Shown: positions 17,545-28,453, counted from the stretch's first letter. The stretch: 64,000 nucleotides of DNA from Thioclava pacifica DSM 10166 (GCF_000714535.1 NZ_AUND01000001.1:620001-684000), one strand, 5' to 3'. Program-made: numbers and translations. Notes: generated by a model not told the origin, from the letters alone.

Positions 17545-18291
17545 ATGTCCATGAAGACCAAGAAACAACGCAAGAGCCTGCTGCGCGCAGCTCTGGTTCC
17601 GGTGACCGCTGTCGCGATGAGCGCAGCCGTGCCCGCCGTGTCGAATGCACAGGCGAGCAACCCCTGCGCCCCGGCTGCGGTGGCCAACCCCTGCGCTCCG
17701 GCGGCGATGCCGGCCAACCCGTGTGCCCCGGCTCCGGCGGCCAACCCCTGCGCTCCGGCCGCAGCTCCGGCGGCGACCGCCGAGGCGGCACCGATGGCCA
17801 AGGGGCCTTATGACACGACCGTCAAGGCTACCCAGGCGCCCTATGGCGACAAGATGCCCCCGATCGTCGACAACTACCTGCGCGCGACGCCCTATGTCGG
17901 CACCGGTGGCTTCATCGACCCGACCGGCATCCCGATGCTCAAGATGCTCGGCTTCAAGACCGTCGTGAGCCTGCTCAAGCCCGACGAGGGTGCGCCGAAC
18001 GAGGGTGAGCTGGTCGAGAAGGCCGGGATGAAATACATCCATATCGCCGTGCCGACCAAGGCGCCGACCAACGAGCAGGTCGCCGAATTCGCGAAGATCG
18101 TCGAAGACCCGGCCAACTACCCGATCCTGCTGCACTGCGAGAGCTCGAACCGCGTGGGCGCGATGTGGGCGCTCTACCGTGCCTCGAAGGGCGTGCCCGT
18201 CGAGATCGCCGTCGAGGAAGGCCGTCAGGTCGGCCTGAAGACCTCGCGCGAAGGGGCCGTGCGCGAAATGCTCGGCATGCCGCCGCTCTGA
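17545..18291 (+). CDS. Exported protein with NPCAPA repeats and a tyrosine-phosphatase-like domain
   Basis: A 248-residue protein. Residues 1-35 form a long signal peptide (MSMKTKKQRKSLLRAALVP through AVSNAQA). Residues 39-74 hold four copies of NPCAPA separated by Ala/Val/Met-rich spacers. The rest resembles the cysteine-phosphatase fold with HCESSNRVGAMWALYRAS near residue 198; the Cys-to-Arg gap is four residues, as in DUF442/rhodanese-like phosphatases, rather than the five of classical PTPs. The start has an AGGGAGG RBS; the frame upstream to 17407 overlaps the transporter gene. Its place 40 bp after the YeeE pair suggests a periplasmic role with sulfur compounds, for example a rhodanese-like sulfur carrier, but this is inference. 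Confidence 0.8.
   Translation: MSMKTKKQRKSLLRAALVPVTAVAMSAAVPAVSNAQASNPCAPAAVANPCAPAAMPANPCAPAPAANPCAPAAAPAATAEAAPMAKGPYDTTVKATQAPYGDKMPPIVDNYLRATPYVGTGGFIDPTGIPMLKMLGFKTVVSLLKPDEGAPNEGELVEKAGMKYIHIAVPTKAPTNEQVAEFAKIVEDPANYPILLHCESSNRVGAMWALYRASKGVPVEIAVEEGRQVGLKTSREGAVREMLGMPPL
17659..17766 (+). repeat. In-frame Cys-Pro repeat, four NPCAPA units
   Basis: Four imperfect DNA copies of AACCCSTGYGCYCCGGC encode NPCAPA with spacers of 4-5 small residues. All four cysteines are kept, which suggests a function in metal or sulfur binding. Confidence 0.85.
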
Positions 18292-18313
18292 GCGCGAATG
18301 TCGCGATGACAAG

Positions 18314-18341
18314 GACGGGGTCAGCCGCTAGGCTGGCCCCG
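18314..18341 (+). terminator. Hairpin terminator after the NPCAPA gene
   Basis: ACGGGG-T-CAGCC pairs with GGCTG-G-CCCCGT around GCTA; the T-run is short (TT), so termination may be partial and the next gene, 20 bp later, may be read through. Confidence 0.5.
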
Positions 18342-18363
18342 TTCGCATGAGGAGAGAGGCCCG

Positions 18364-19128
18364 ATGACGAAGATGGACCCCGCGCCGCACCGCCCCGCAC
18401 CGACGTTGCGCATCCCGACCCCCGCGATCGACCGCCTGCCGCGCGCGCGTCTCGAAGAGATGCATGACGCGGCCGAGACCGTGCTCGAATGTGAGACTGT
18501 ACTTGCCAAGTCGGGCATGAGCGTGGTGTCGGAAGTCTTGCGCGGGCAGGGTGATTTCCTCACCTGGGAACGCTATCCGCGCGGCGATGTCTTCGATACC
18601 GAGACCCATTGCCATTACTTCTACCACGCCCATGACGCGCGCGAGATGGCCAAGGGCGAGAACGGGCATTTCCACCTCTTCATGCGCCCTGACGGCATCA
18701 TTCCCGGCCTGAAGCCCTGGGATCTGCCCGGTGCGCGCATCCCGGAGGACGGCGCGTCCCGCTTCGTCCATATCGGCGCGATCAGCGTCGATGCACAGGG
18801 GCGCGCGCTGCGCATCTTCACCACGAACCGCTGGGTGACCGATGAGTGCCTCTACCGCGCCGAGGACATGATCCGGCTGCTCGATCATTTCGCGATCGAG
18901 CTGGCGCATCCGAACTGGGCGGTGAACCTCTGGCTGAGCGGGATGGTCACGCTTTACCGGCCTCAGGTTGAGGCGCTGCTGCGCGCGCGTGATGCGCAGA
19001 TCGAGGCCTGGCTTGCCGAGCATCCGGACTCGGAGGTGCTTGAGGATCGCGGGCTTCAGAACATCACCGAATGGCCCGTCGATCACGTCGCCCAAATCGG
19101 GATGCTCGAGGATCAGCTCGACCTCTGA
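18364..19128 (+). CDS. Conserved protein of unknown function (possibly DUF6969)
   Basis: A 254-residue soluble protein without signal peptide or membrane segment. It contains a His-rich stretch (ETHCHYFYHAHD, residues 81-92) and an Arg/Trp-rich middle. It resembles an alphaproteobacterial family I recall as DUF6969, but I cannot confirm this. A GAGGAGAG RBS is close to the ATG. It is convergent with the ImuA-like gene, with 5 bp between stops, and no function can be inferred from the neighbours. Confidence 0.75.
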   Translation: MTKMDPAPHRPAPTLRIPTPAIDRLPRARLEEMHDAAETVLECETVLAKSGMSVVSEVLRGQGDFLTWERYPRGDVFDTETHCHYFYHAHDAREMAKGENGHFHLFMRPDGIIPGLKPWDLPGARIPEDGASRFVHIGAISVDAQGRALRIFTTNRWVTDECLYRAEDMIRLLDHFAIELAHPNWAVNLWLSGMVTLYRPQVEALLRARDAQIEAWLAEHPDSEVLEDRGLQNITEWPVDHVAQIGMLEDQLDL

Positions 19129-19133
19129 GCCGA

Positions 19134-19712
19134 TCAGCCGGGTTCCGGCGCGCAATCGGTAACGCTCAGGATCTCGGGGCCGCGGTCGCGCGCGTTCCAG
19201 CGCACCTCCCAGGCACGGCAGGGGCCGGACTTGTTCTTGATCTGCCGCCAGCGCAGCCGTGGCGCATCCACCCCCTCGCGCAGATCGCGCTCGAAGATCG
19301 GCATCGCCTGCCAGCGCGTCTCGGCCGCGTTCGAGCCACCCTGTGGCGAGATCAGGCACAGTCCCGTCGCTTCGCCTTGCTTGGCCGCGAGTTGCAACCG
19401 TCGCCCCTCGGTGAGGCTGATCGCCTTCGGCGTCTCGCCGATCACCAGCGGGGCCGAGCCATCGCGCAACGCCTCTTCCATCACCGCGAGCGTATCGGTC
19501 TGATCCTTGCCCCGCGCGATCAGGAGCCGCGCCGGGTCGAAGAAGCTCAGCAGCCCGCGCGGGTTGAGCCCGTCGCGGCGATGGCGCTCGCTGACCCAGA
19601 TCACCGGGCCGGATGTGGTCGCAGCGACCGCGCAGGCAAAGCTCGTGGCGCCGAGGCCGCAGACCTCATGGGTGCGGCCCGCGCGCAGGGGAAAGGGCAG
19701 GGGCATGCTCAT
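19134..19712 (-). CDS. imuA: ImuA-like SOS protein (RecA-fold), orphan
   Basis: A 192-residue protein resembling ImuA, the RecA-related partner of ImuB and DnaE2 in SOS mutagenesis. Shared traits are a central DPARLLIARG segment, then METL/AVMEEALRDGSAPLVIGE, and RRLQLAAKQGEATGL, in the order seen in ImuA proteins. No Walker A motif is visible, as in many ImuA proteins. The identification is strengthened by a perfect alphaproteobacterial LexA box 17 bp upstream. imuB and dnaE2 do not follow; the next gene is convergent. Confidence 0.7.
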   Translation of the reverse strand: MSMPLPFPLRAGRTHEVCGLGATSFACAVAATTSGPVIWVSERHRRDGLNPRGLLSFFDPARLLIARGKDQTDTLAVMEEALRDGSAPLVIGETPKAISLTEGRRLQLAAKQGEATGLCLISPQGGSNAAETRWQAMPIFERDLREGVDAPRLRWRQIKNKSGPCRAWEVRWNARDRGPEILSVTDCAPEPG

Positions 19713-19728
19713 GGCGATAATCTAGCGT

Positions 19729-19743
19729 GAACATAAAGGGAAC
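19729..19743 (-). promoter_or_regulatory. LexA (SOS) box upstream of the ImuA-like gene
   Basis: The reverse strand reads GTTC-CCTTTAT-GTTC, an exact match to the alphaproteobacterial LexA site GTTC-N7-GTTC. It lies 17-31 bp before the start codon, where LexA would block RNA polymerase. Confidence 0.85.
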
Positions 19744-19914
19744 AAAATCCCTTTCCGGTTGCTCTGGAGGGCCGTTCCGCCTGAACGCCGTTTGCAATTG
19801 GCGAAGATCACCAAAATGCCAAAGTTTCTCCCATTTTGCGAAAGTTGTGACTGGTAACGGTTTGGTGAGCAGTCCGGGTCAATAAAGGCCCGCGGGAACG
19901 GGCAAAGGCGATAA

Positions 19915-20679
19915 ATGGTATTTCTTCCGGCAAGACAGGGACACGAGCTGCGCGCGGTCGTCACGCGCGCGCCGCTGCATGCGCATTTCCAGCCGGGCAC
20001 AGGCAAGACGCTTGTGGTCTCCTTTGCCGGTGTCGGGCATTCGCGCACCGCGCCGCAACCGCCCGAGTTTCGCGCCATCGCAAGCCAGCGCGGCGAAAAC
20101 CCGGTTCTTTTCATCGCAGATTCCGCCCGCAGCTGGCTCAATGCGCCGGGGCTGATCGGGGCGATTTCCCTCACGATCGAACGCACGCAGGCCGAGACGG
20201 GCGCCGAGCGCCTCGTGGGGATCGGCAATTCGATGGGCGGCTTCATGGCGCTCGAAATGACGCGGCATCTGCCCTTCGATGTGGTGTGTGCGATCTCGCC
20301 GCAGGTTTCGGTGCATCCCGATCACGTCCCTGAGGAGCATCGCTGGCGCTTCCTGCGCAACCGCATCGGGAACTACCGTGTGCCGAAGCTTGGCAAGCAT
20401 TTGCCGCACGATCCTCAGATTTTCGCGCTTCACGCCGATCATCCTGACGAGATGATCCATGCACGCAGATTCCCGATCGCTCCGAATATCGCGCATTTCC
20501 TGCTGCCGGGATATGATCACGGCATGGCGCGCCAGCTCAAATCAGAAGGGCATTTGCGCGCCCTCGTGGGCCATGCGATCCGTGGGCATAAGCGCAAGTT
20601 CGCCCTGAGGGTGAAGGCGGCCGGCGGGCGCTTCATCCAGCGCGAAGATCGCAATCCCGCATCTTCTCAGGCGGCTTGA
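19915..20679 (+). CDS. Alpha/beta-hydrolase-like protein
   Basis: A 254-residue protein with a nucleophile-elbow motif GNSMGG (near residue 103, Gly-x-Ser-x-Gly) and a following VVCAISPQVS strand-turn, consistent with an alpha/beta-hydrolase. A late His (LLPGYDHGM, near residue 201) could complete the triad. It has no signal peptide. The substrate is unknown. The start lies in frame with GGCGATAA upstream and has a weak RBS, so a few residues either way are possible. Confidence 0.65.
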   Translation: MVFLPARQGHELRAVVTRAPLHAHFQPGTGKTLVVSFAGVGHSRTAPQPPEFRAIASQRGENPVLFIADSARSWLNAPGLIGAISLTIERTQAETGAERLVGIGNSMGGFMALEMTRHLPFDVVCAISPQVSVHPDHVPEEHRWRFLRNRIGNYRVPKLGKHLPHDPQIFALHADHPDEMIHARRFPIAPNIAHFLLPGYDHGMARQLKSEGHLRALVGHAIRGHKRKFALRVKAAGGRFIQREDRNPASSQAA

Positions 20680-20768
20680 TCCGATCCACCATTGCAATTT
20701 GATCGCGAAGCGCCTATGTGCTGCCTCGCTACGTTTGCTTCCGACACGCACTGTCTCCCTTACCGGCT

Positions 20769-20790
20769 TCAGTTCGCTACCAAGAACTGA
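20769..20790 (+). promoter_or_regulatory. Hairpin in the cold-shock gene leader
   Basis: TCAGTTC (20769-20775) and GAACTGA (20784-20790) form a 7-bp stem with an 8-nt loop, 54 bp before the cold-shock ATG. Long structured leaders often control csp mRNAs; such a role here is inference. Confidence 0.45.
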
Positions 20791-20843
20791 CACGGCCAGG
20801 CTGACGCATTCCGCGGGCAGCACTTATTTGAAGGAGACACACG

Positions 20844-21050
20844 ATGGCCGAAGGCACCGTGAAATGGTTCAACAGCACCAAAGGTTATGGCTTCATTGCC
20901 CCGAATGATGGCGGCAAGGACATCTTCCTGCACATCTCGGCGGTTGAGCGCGCCGGCATCCAGCGCCTCGACGATGGTCAGAAAGTGACCTACGACCTGG
21001 AAACCGGCCGTGACGGCCGCCAGTCGGCGGGTAACCTCGAGCTCGCCTGA
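20844..21050 (+). CDS. cspA: Cold-shock protein (CspA family)
   Basis: A 68-residue single cold-shock domain with RNP1-like KGYGFIAP and RNP2-like DIFLHIS motifs. It binds single-stranded nucleic acid and melts RNA structure. A GAAGGAGAC RBS lies 7 bp before the ATG. It is a stand-alone gene followed by a hairpin terminator. Which csp paralogue it is cannot be told here. Confidence 0.95.
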   Translation: MAEGTVKWFNSTKGYGFIAPNDGGKDIFLHISAVERAGIQRLDDGQKVTYDLETGRDGRQSAGNLELA

Positions 21051-21070
21051 GCCTGAGCGAAAATTCGAGA

Positions 21071-21098
21071 ACGGCCCGCGCCTCGCGCGGGTCGTTTG
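21071..21098 (+). terminator. Hairpin terminator after the cold-shock gene
   Basis: ACGGCCCGCGC pairs with GCGCGGGTCGT (one G-T pair) over a CTC loop, followed by TTG. It lies between two convergent genes and may serve both. Confidence 0.65.
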
Positions 21099-21108
21099 CG
21101 TTTGGGGC

Positions 21109-21723
21109 TCACCACACGTCGGGGTCGATCCCCTGTTCCGCCAGCGCAGAGAACTTGTCTTGCAAGAAACGCTGGAAGGGCTGGTCTCGATAGGCGCCGG
21201 TCGCGACGTATTCCAGCCCCGAGAGATGGTGGAACGGTTTGAAATAGCCCGGCATTCGGAAAGCCTCGGCCGCGCGCAGATCGGTTGCGCCTGCGTTCTG
21301 AGCCGGGATCAGCACCTGCGTCGGCGTGAAGTTCACGAACCATTTCTGTGCCAGCGCGCGCTCCTCCAGCGCCTCGCCGTCGAAATCGGTAACCTCCCGC
21401 GCACCCCAGAGATCGAGCTGCAAGACGACGAAGCTGGCCTTGATGAGATCCGTGATCTCGGATCGCTTGAAGTTCACCAGATGCATCTCGCGGCAATAGG
21501 GGCATCCGCGCTGCTCGAAGAGCACCATCAGCCCCTTTCCCTGATCCGCGGCCTCGTTCAGATCCTCGCCGAGGTCAAGAAAACTGTCGTGAAAGAAGCT
21601 CTGCTGGTAAAGCCCGCCATCGCCCATCACGGCCTCCGCCCGTACCGGTCGCGCAGCACCTCCCAACGCCCCGCTTGCGGCCATAGCGCCGCCCGTCAGG
21701 GCCAACATCTCGCGCCTGTTCAT
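21109..21723 (-). CDS. Periplasmic thioredoxin-like protein (SoxW-like)
   Basis: A 204-residue protein. The ATG at 21723 has a strong reverse-strand RBS (AAGGGAGGA); the longer frame to 21885 has none. The N-terminus MNRREMLALTGGAMAASG is Tat-like. The active-site motif is FEQRGCPYCREMH (CPYC near residue 80), as in SoxW and related thioredoxins that reduce periplasmic partners of sulfur oxidation. No sox genes are adjacent, so the partner is not known. Confidence 0.82.
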   Translation of the reverse strand: MNRREMLALTGGAMAASGALGGAARPVRAEAVMGDGGLYQQSFFHDSFLDLGEDLNEAADQGKGLMVLFEQRGCPYCREMHLVNFKRSEITDLIKASFVVLQLDLWGAREVTDFDGEALEERALAQKWFVNFTPTQVLIPAQNAGATDLRAAEAFRMPGYFKPFHHLSGLEYVATGAYRDQPFQRFLQDKFSALAEQGIDPDVW

Positions 21724-21915
21724 CGCGCCGTCCTCCCTTGTGATGGCGAGAAGTATAGCACAAGGGGGCAGGGGCCGGCGATGTTGGGGTGGATTGAGCG
21801 TTCCGGTAACGCATGCCCGGTGTGGCGACATGCTCCCGTTGCTGAAGAGAAGGTCTGCGAGGCGTAACGAAGCTGCCTCAGGCATTTGGCACTATCTTGG
21901 TCGGAGGTTTTGATC

Positions 21916-22914
21916 CTACAACCCGCTTCCGTCACCGACGCGCCAATGTTGATCATAGGTGCGGCCAGTGTTGATCGAGCCGTCAGGTGCGCGTCGATGT
22001 GCGTCGAAAGCTTCTATGCCGGCAATCACCGTGCCGCTTGGAAGGGCCTCGCTCAGAAATATCTGAAGAGCGGTTTTGGGCGAGACGTCGATCCGGTTGG
22101 GTCGGTCGAGCGTCCCCCGGAATACACCAACCTCGTCAAATCGCTCGCCGGTAAGCCATATGGCAGTCCCACAGTTACCGCAGAACCGTTTTTCAAGTGC
22201 CTTTCCGCTGCCGCCACGGTGACGATGAACTACTGGCGTGCCCTTGGTGATCCGGAACTTGTCCGGGTCCCAGAGCAACTCGAAATTCACGCCGGAGCCC
22301 AACGACTTCTGACAGGATCGGCAATGACAGATAACAACTGCAACCGGTTGATCATCCGCTTCATAGCGGACGTTGCCGCAAAGGCATCCACCGGTATGCG
22401 GTCCGGAACCCTGGTCTGTTTCACTGTTCAAAACATGCTCGCCGAACACGTGCTCGATCGCGGGCGAACCGTCTGCAGGGGCACAATGGCCCTCATAAGC
22501 ATGGAAGCCTTTAGGTGTGATTGTCCCCGACTGCGCGGCCTCCAAGAAAAGGTAGCGCAAGGTTTCGGCATCAAATCCGACTTCCTGCGGGTTGTCGAAA
22601 CTGGTCGTGAAGACGTTCATTGTGTCGCCCCAGCGCTGCAGCGTGAGGAATAGATGCGAACCGCAGTCCCTACAGAAATGAAGGTAAACTTCCTTCCCGC
22701 TGCCCTCTGAAATGTGCGTGTAAACCAAGGGCACACCTTCCAGAACCTCGATCTCGTCTTTGGTAAAACAATGCTCCACAAGAAACGGCCCCCCGGTCGT
22801 GCGTTGGCAAAAGTGACAATTACAGACGTAGGCATTGCCAGTGTGCGGCACTGTTCTGTAGCGGATCGCTCCGCACTTGCACCCGCCGGTGTGGCCGTTT
22901 TTAAAATCCTTCAT
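21916..22914 (-). CDS. Tandem-domain GFA family (CENP-V/GFA) protein
   Basis: About 332 residues containing two zinc-binding GFA domains. Domain 1 begins TGGCKCGAIRYR with CNCHFC and later FCRDCGSHLF; domain 2 begins TGGCLCGNVRYE with CHCRSC and FCGNCGTAIWL. Both keep the full cysteine set. The family includes S-hydroxymethylglutathione synthase, but most members are uncharacterised. Single-domain proteins are usual, so this is a fusion or internal duplication. ATG 22914 is preferred because family proteins start just before the GGC motif; 22941 is possible. The gene looks less GC-rich than its neighbours. Confidence 0.82.
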   Translation of the reverse strand: MKDFKNGHTGGCKCGAIRYRTVPHTGNAYVCNCHFCQRTTGGPFLVEHCFTKDEIEVLEGVPLVYTHISEGSGKEVYLHFCRDCGSHLFLTLQRWGDTMNVFTTSFDNPQEVGFDAETLRYLFLEAAQSGTITPKGFHAYEGHCAPADGSPAIEHVFGEHVLNSETDQGSGPHTGGCLCGNVRYEADDQPVAVVICHCRSCQKSLGSGVNFELLWDPDKFRITKGTPVVHRHRGGSGKALEKRFCGNCGTAIWLTGERFDEVGVFRGTLDRPNRIDVSPKTALQIFLSEALPSGTVIAGIEAFDAHRRAPDGSINTGRTYDQHWRVGDGSGL

Positions 22915-23041
22915 GAGATAGAAACCTGCCGAACCGTCCATCGCAAATCAACCAAATTGGCCGCGTAGGGCTCAATCCCGCCCTTGCCCCTCGGAGAGCC
23001 CTCCGCGCCATCCGCCGTCCGGCGATATCTGCCGAAACGAG

Positions 23042-23068
23042 AAAGGCCCCGCAACCGCGGGGCCTTTT
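23042..23068 (-). terminator. Terminator of acnA
   Basis: AAAGGCCCCGC and GCGGGGCCTTT form an 11-bp stem with an AACC loop, 19 bp after the acnA stop on the reverse strand; T-rich on both strands. Confidence 0.85.
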
Positions 23069-23086
23069 CCAATTCTGTCAGACCGA

Positions 23087-25837
<2,751 letters not shown>

Positions 25838-25924
25838 GAGAATGGCCTCCCTTCATGGGTCCTAAGGGTGTCGCTGGCGCTGTGTTTGCCTGAAGCTTTC
25901 CATCCGTTCAAGAGGGAGGACGCA

Positions 25925-25952
25925 TTTTTTGTATACCGTTGCACACAAAAAA
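25925..25952 (-). promoter_or_regulatory. Inverted repeat / hairpin upstream of acnA
   Basis: TTTTTTGT (25925-25932) and ACAAAAAA (25945-25952) are perfect arms. On the reverse strand the inner part also pairs (GTGTGC with GTATAC through G-U pairs) around an AACG loop, giving a 14-bp stem that forms fully only in the acnA-sense RNA. It lies 88-115 bp before the start codon. It may be an operator, given its TTGT-to-ACAA symmetry, or an RNA element. Confidence 0.55.
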
Positions 25953-26106
25953 TCGTTTCCTGGTCCTTCCCGGAGGGAAACCTGCAGCGATTTTACACAT
26001 AATTTCGTTTTTTGCGCGCAGACCGCAAGAAATCTCTCAAAACCTTGATTGGTCATGGTATCGGCCACGGCGCTAGGTATAAAGGCGGACGGTGGGAAGA
26101 GGTTGC

Positions 26107-26991
26107 ATGGTGCGCGCAGGGAGTTTTACCGCGATCTGGATCGGCATGGCAGCGGCGCTTGGTGGCGTTGCGATGCCCGAATACGTGCGGGCGGATGATA
26201 TCGCCTCCGGCACGGGCGCAACCTACGTTCCCGATGCCCCGCCCGGCATGCGCCTGCGCGTCTCCGAGGCGATGGTGCAATCCATGGCGCCGGATGCAGA
26301 AGCCTCGGTGCAACGCGTCTCGTCCGAAGAGACGAATGCCGGCCCCGTCGTGGTAGAGCTTTTCACCTCGCAGGGCTGTTCGTCCTGCCCGCCCGCCGAC
26401 GCGCTTTTCGAGGAGATCGCCGAGCGGCCGGACGTGATCGCGCTCGCGCTTCACGTCGATTACTGGGATTATCTCGGCTGGAAGGATCCCTTCGGCAAAC
26501 CGGAATTCACGGCTCGTCAGAAAGCCTATGCGCTGGCCGCGGGCGAGCGCACGGTCTACACGCCGCAAATGATCGTCGAGGGGCGCGAGGCTCTGGTCGG
26601 CCCGCAGCGTACCGATCTTCTTGCTGCCATCACCCGCGAAGCGGAAGAGGCGCAGCCGGTCAAACTGACGATCGAGGGGCAGGGCGGGCGCTACGAGGTC
26701 TCTCTGAGCCCGGTCGATGGTGCGAGCGAACCTGCCGTGGTGCAGGTCGTGCGATACCAGCCGCAAGCCACGGTCGATATCCTGCGCGGGGAGAATGCCG
26801 GGCGCACGGTGACCTATTCCAATATCGTCACCAGCTGGCGCGCCGTGGCCGACTGGGACGGCAAGACGCCAACCACGCTCTCGATCGAACTCGAAGGAGA
26901 GGCGCCGGCCGTGTTGATCGTGCAGGCCGCGCGCCAAGGTCATTCGCTTCCTCTGCCCGGCCCGATCCTTGCCGCTGGGCGGCTGGACTGA
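26107..26991 (+). CDS. DUF1223 family exported thioredoxin-fold protein
   Basis: A 294-residue protein with an N-terminal signal-like segment (residues 5-28) and the DUF1223 core VVVELFTSQGCSSCPPAD (CSSC, near residue 94). It then has HVDYWDYLGWKDPF, VYTPQM and related family motifs. The fold is thioredoxin-like with a CxxC pair, so redox or thiol chemistry is likely, though the family function is unknown. ATG 26107 follows a GGAAGAGG RBS; an in-frame GTG at 26092 is less likely. Confidence 0.85.
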   Translation: MVRAGSFTAIWIGMAAALGGVAMPEYVRADDIASGTGATYVPDAPPGMRLRVSEAMVQSMAPDAEASVQRVSSEETNAGPVVVELFTSQGCSSCPPADALFEEIAERPDVIALALHVDYWDYLGWKDPFGKPEFTARQKAYALAAGERTVYTPQMIVEGREALVGPQRTDLLAAITREAEEAQPVKLTIEGQGGRYEVSLSPVDGASEPAVVQVVRYQPQATVDILRGENAGRTVTYSNIVTSWRAVADWDGKTPTTLSIELEGEAPAVLIVQAARQGHSLPLPGPILAAGRLD

Positions 26992-27096
26992 GCGGGCAGG
27001 GGGCGCGAGCGGCTCATCGCGCCGGTCACATGGCGCCGTTGTAAATCCCCTTCCCCCGCAATCTTTGCTGGAACCTGCCGCCGAAGGGATAGCAGG

Positions 27097-27654
27097 ATGG
27101 GCCAAGGTCGCGACGCGGCTCAGCCCTGCCGTGAGGAGCCCGACGCCCCAATGTTCCGCAAGCTGTTTGGTTCGCCCAAGACGCAATGGCTTTCCCAAAG
27201 CGCCGTCAGTGACGCGCTCGAGCGCGGAACCGAGGCGCCGTTCAAAGCCGCGGGCGGGCTTTACGCGCTCTCCCCGGACAGGGGCTATGCCATCCTGTTG
27301 CGAGACCATGCCGCCTGGGCCACCTCCGGGGTCGGGGGCGGGGCGCCGCACTGGCGCTGGGGCGACTATCCGCCGGAACGAGGCGCGACGGGCCGGCCGC
27401 TTGTCAACGTCTTCAAGCGGAGCGGGCAAGACGCTCCGGGCTATTGGTATGGGCTGTTGGTGCCACAGGCGCTGCGCATCACCGAACTGCGCACGATCCC
27501 AGACTCCGGCCCTGCGTTTCGTCTGAAGACGGATACGGACGACCATGTGATCCCGTTTCACAAACTCGACGCCTTCATGTGGGACGCGATGACCGGCGAG
27601 GCGCAGACGGAAGAGGATATCGTGGCGCGGTTCGGGGAGTTTGTCGCTCTCTGA
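27097..27654 (+). CDS. Hypothetical protein
   Basis: A 185-residue soluble protein that I do not recognise. It is rich in aromatic residues (HWRWGDYP, YWYGLLVP) and has no signal peptide or obvious catalytic motif. The start is uncertain: ATG 27097 has a GAAGGG sequence about 9 bp upstream, and ATG 27151 (MFRKLFGSPK) is about 12 bp after GAGGAG. Codon use fits the genome. Neighbours give no clue. Confidence 0.6.
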   Translation: MGQGRDAAQPCREEPDAPMFRKLFGSPKTQWLSQSAVSDALERGTEAPFKAAGGLYALSPDRGYAILLRDHAAWATSGVGGGAPHWRWGDYPPERGATGRPLVNVFKRSGQDAPGYWYGLLVPQALRITELRTIPDSGPAFRLKTDTDDHVIPFHKLDAFMWDAMTGEAQTEEDIVARFGEFVAL

Positions 27655-27840
27655 CGCCGCTGTCCTCTTGGGCTCTGCCAACCTCTGACCAAGCGCCCGG
27701 TTTTTTCTTGCATCCGGGCGCGCAACCCGTATAAGGCCCCATCTTCCGCGTTTGCTATGAACCGGCGGAGCCTCTCGTGTTGGGTCGCGGAAGCCTCATC
27801 TGCCCAACTTTGAAGCCGCCTTGAAAAAACAGGAGTTCGC

Positions 27841-28194
27841 ATGCCGCTTTACGAGCATGTCCTCATCTCGCGTCAGGATCTGTCCAACGCGCAGGCCGAA
27901 GGCCTTGTCGAACATTTCTCCACGGTCCTGTCGGACAACGGCGGCAAAGTCGTCGAATCCGAATACTGGGGCGTGAAGACCATGGCCTACAAGATCAACA
28001 AGAACCGCAAGGGTCACTACGCCTTCCTGAAAACCGACGCCCCCTCGGCCGCGGTTCAGGAAATGGAGCGCCTGGCCCGTCTGCATGACGACGTGATGCG
28101 CGTGCTGACCATCAAGGTCGACGCCCACGAAGAGGGCCCCTCGGTCCAGATGCAGAAACGCGACGAGCGCTCCGAGCGCCGTGAGCGTCGTTGA
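27841..28194 (+). CDS. rpsF: 30S ribosomal protein S6
   Basis: A 117-residue S6 protein (starts MPLYEHVLISRQDLS), with the family motif YWGVKTMAYKINKNRKGHY at about residues 41-59. It binds the central domain of 16S rRNA together with S18. First gene of rpsF-rpsR-rplI, with an ACAGGAG RBS. The charged C-terminus (KRDERSERRERR) is usual for alphaproteobacterial S6. Confidence 0.97.
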   Translation: MPLYEHVLISRQDLSNAQAEGLVEHFSTVLSDNGGKVVESEYWGVKTMAYKINKNRKGHYAFLKTDAPSAAVQEMERLARLHDDVMRVLTIKVDAHEEGPSVQMQKRDERSERRERR

Positions 28195-28216
28195 TCGGTA
28201 GACAGGAGTAGACACC

Positions 28217-28441
28217 ATGGCAAAACCGTTTTTCCGCCGTCGCAAGGTCTGCCCGTTCTCGGGTGAGAACGCGCCGAAGATCGACTACAAGGACACCCGT
28301 CTTCTGCAGCGCTACATCTCTGAGCGCGGCAAGATCGTCCCCGCCCGCATCACCGCCGTTTCGGCGAAGAAGCAGCGTGAACTGGCCCGCGCGATCAAGC
28401 GCGCCCGCTTCCTCGCCCTGCTGCCCTACGCCGTGAAATAA
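28217..28441 (+). CDS. rpsR: 30S ribosomal protein S18
   Basis: A 74-residue S18 with the conserved [20 protein letters not shown] region and an [11 protein letters not shown]-terminus. It pairs with S6 on the platform of the 30S subunit. It starts 22 bp after rpsF with an ACAGGAG RBS. It keeps CPFSG near the N-terminus, a lone cysteine rather than a zinc-ribbon set. Confidence 0.97.
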   Translation: MAKPFFRRRKVCPFSGENAPKIDYKDTRLLQRYISERGKIVPARITAVSAKKQRELARAIKRARFLALLPYAVK

Positions 28442-28453
28442 GGAGACCGACCA

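Noticed and set aside
25925-25952. Classical iron-responsive element in the acnA leader
   Set aside because: The CAGUGN loop and C-bulge of an IRE are missing; only a generic hairpin is claimed.
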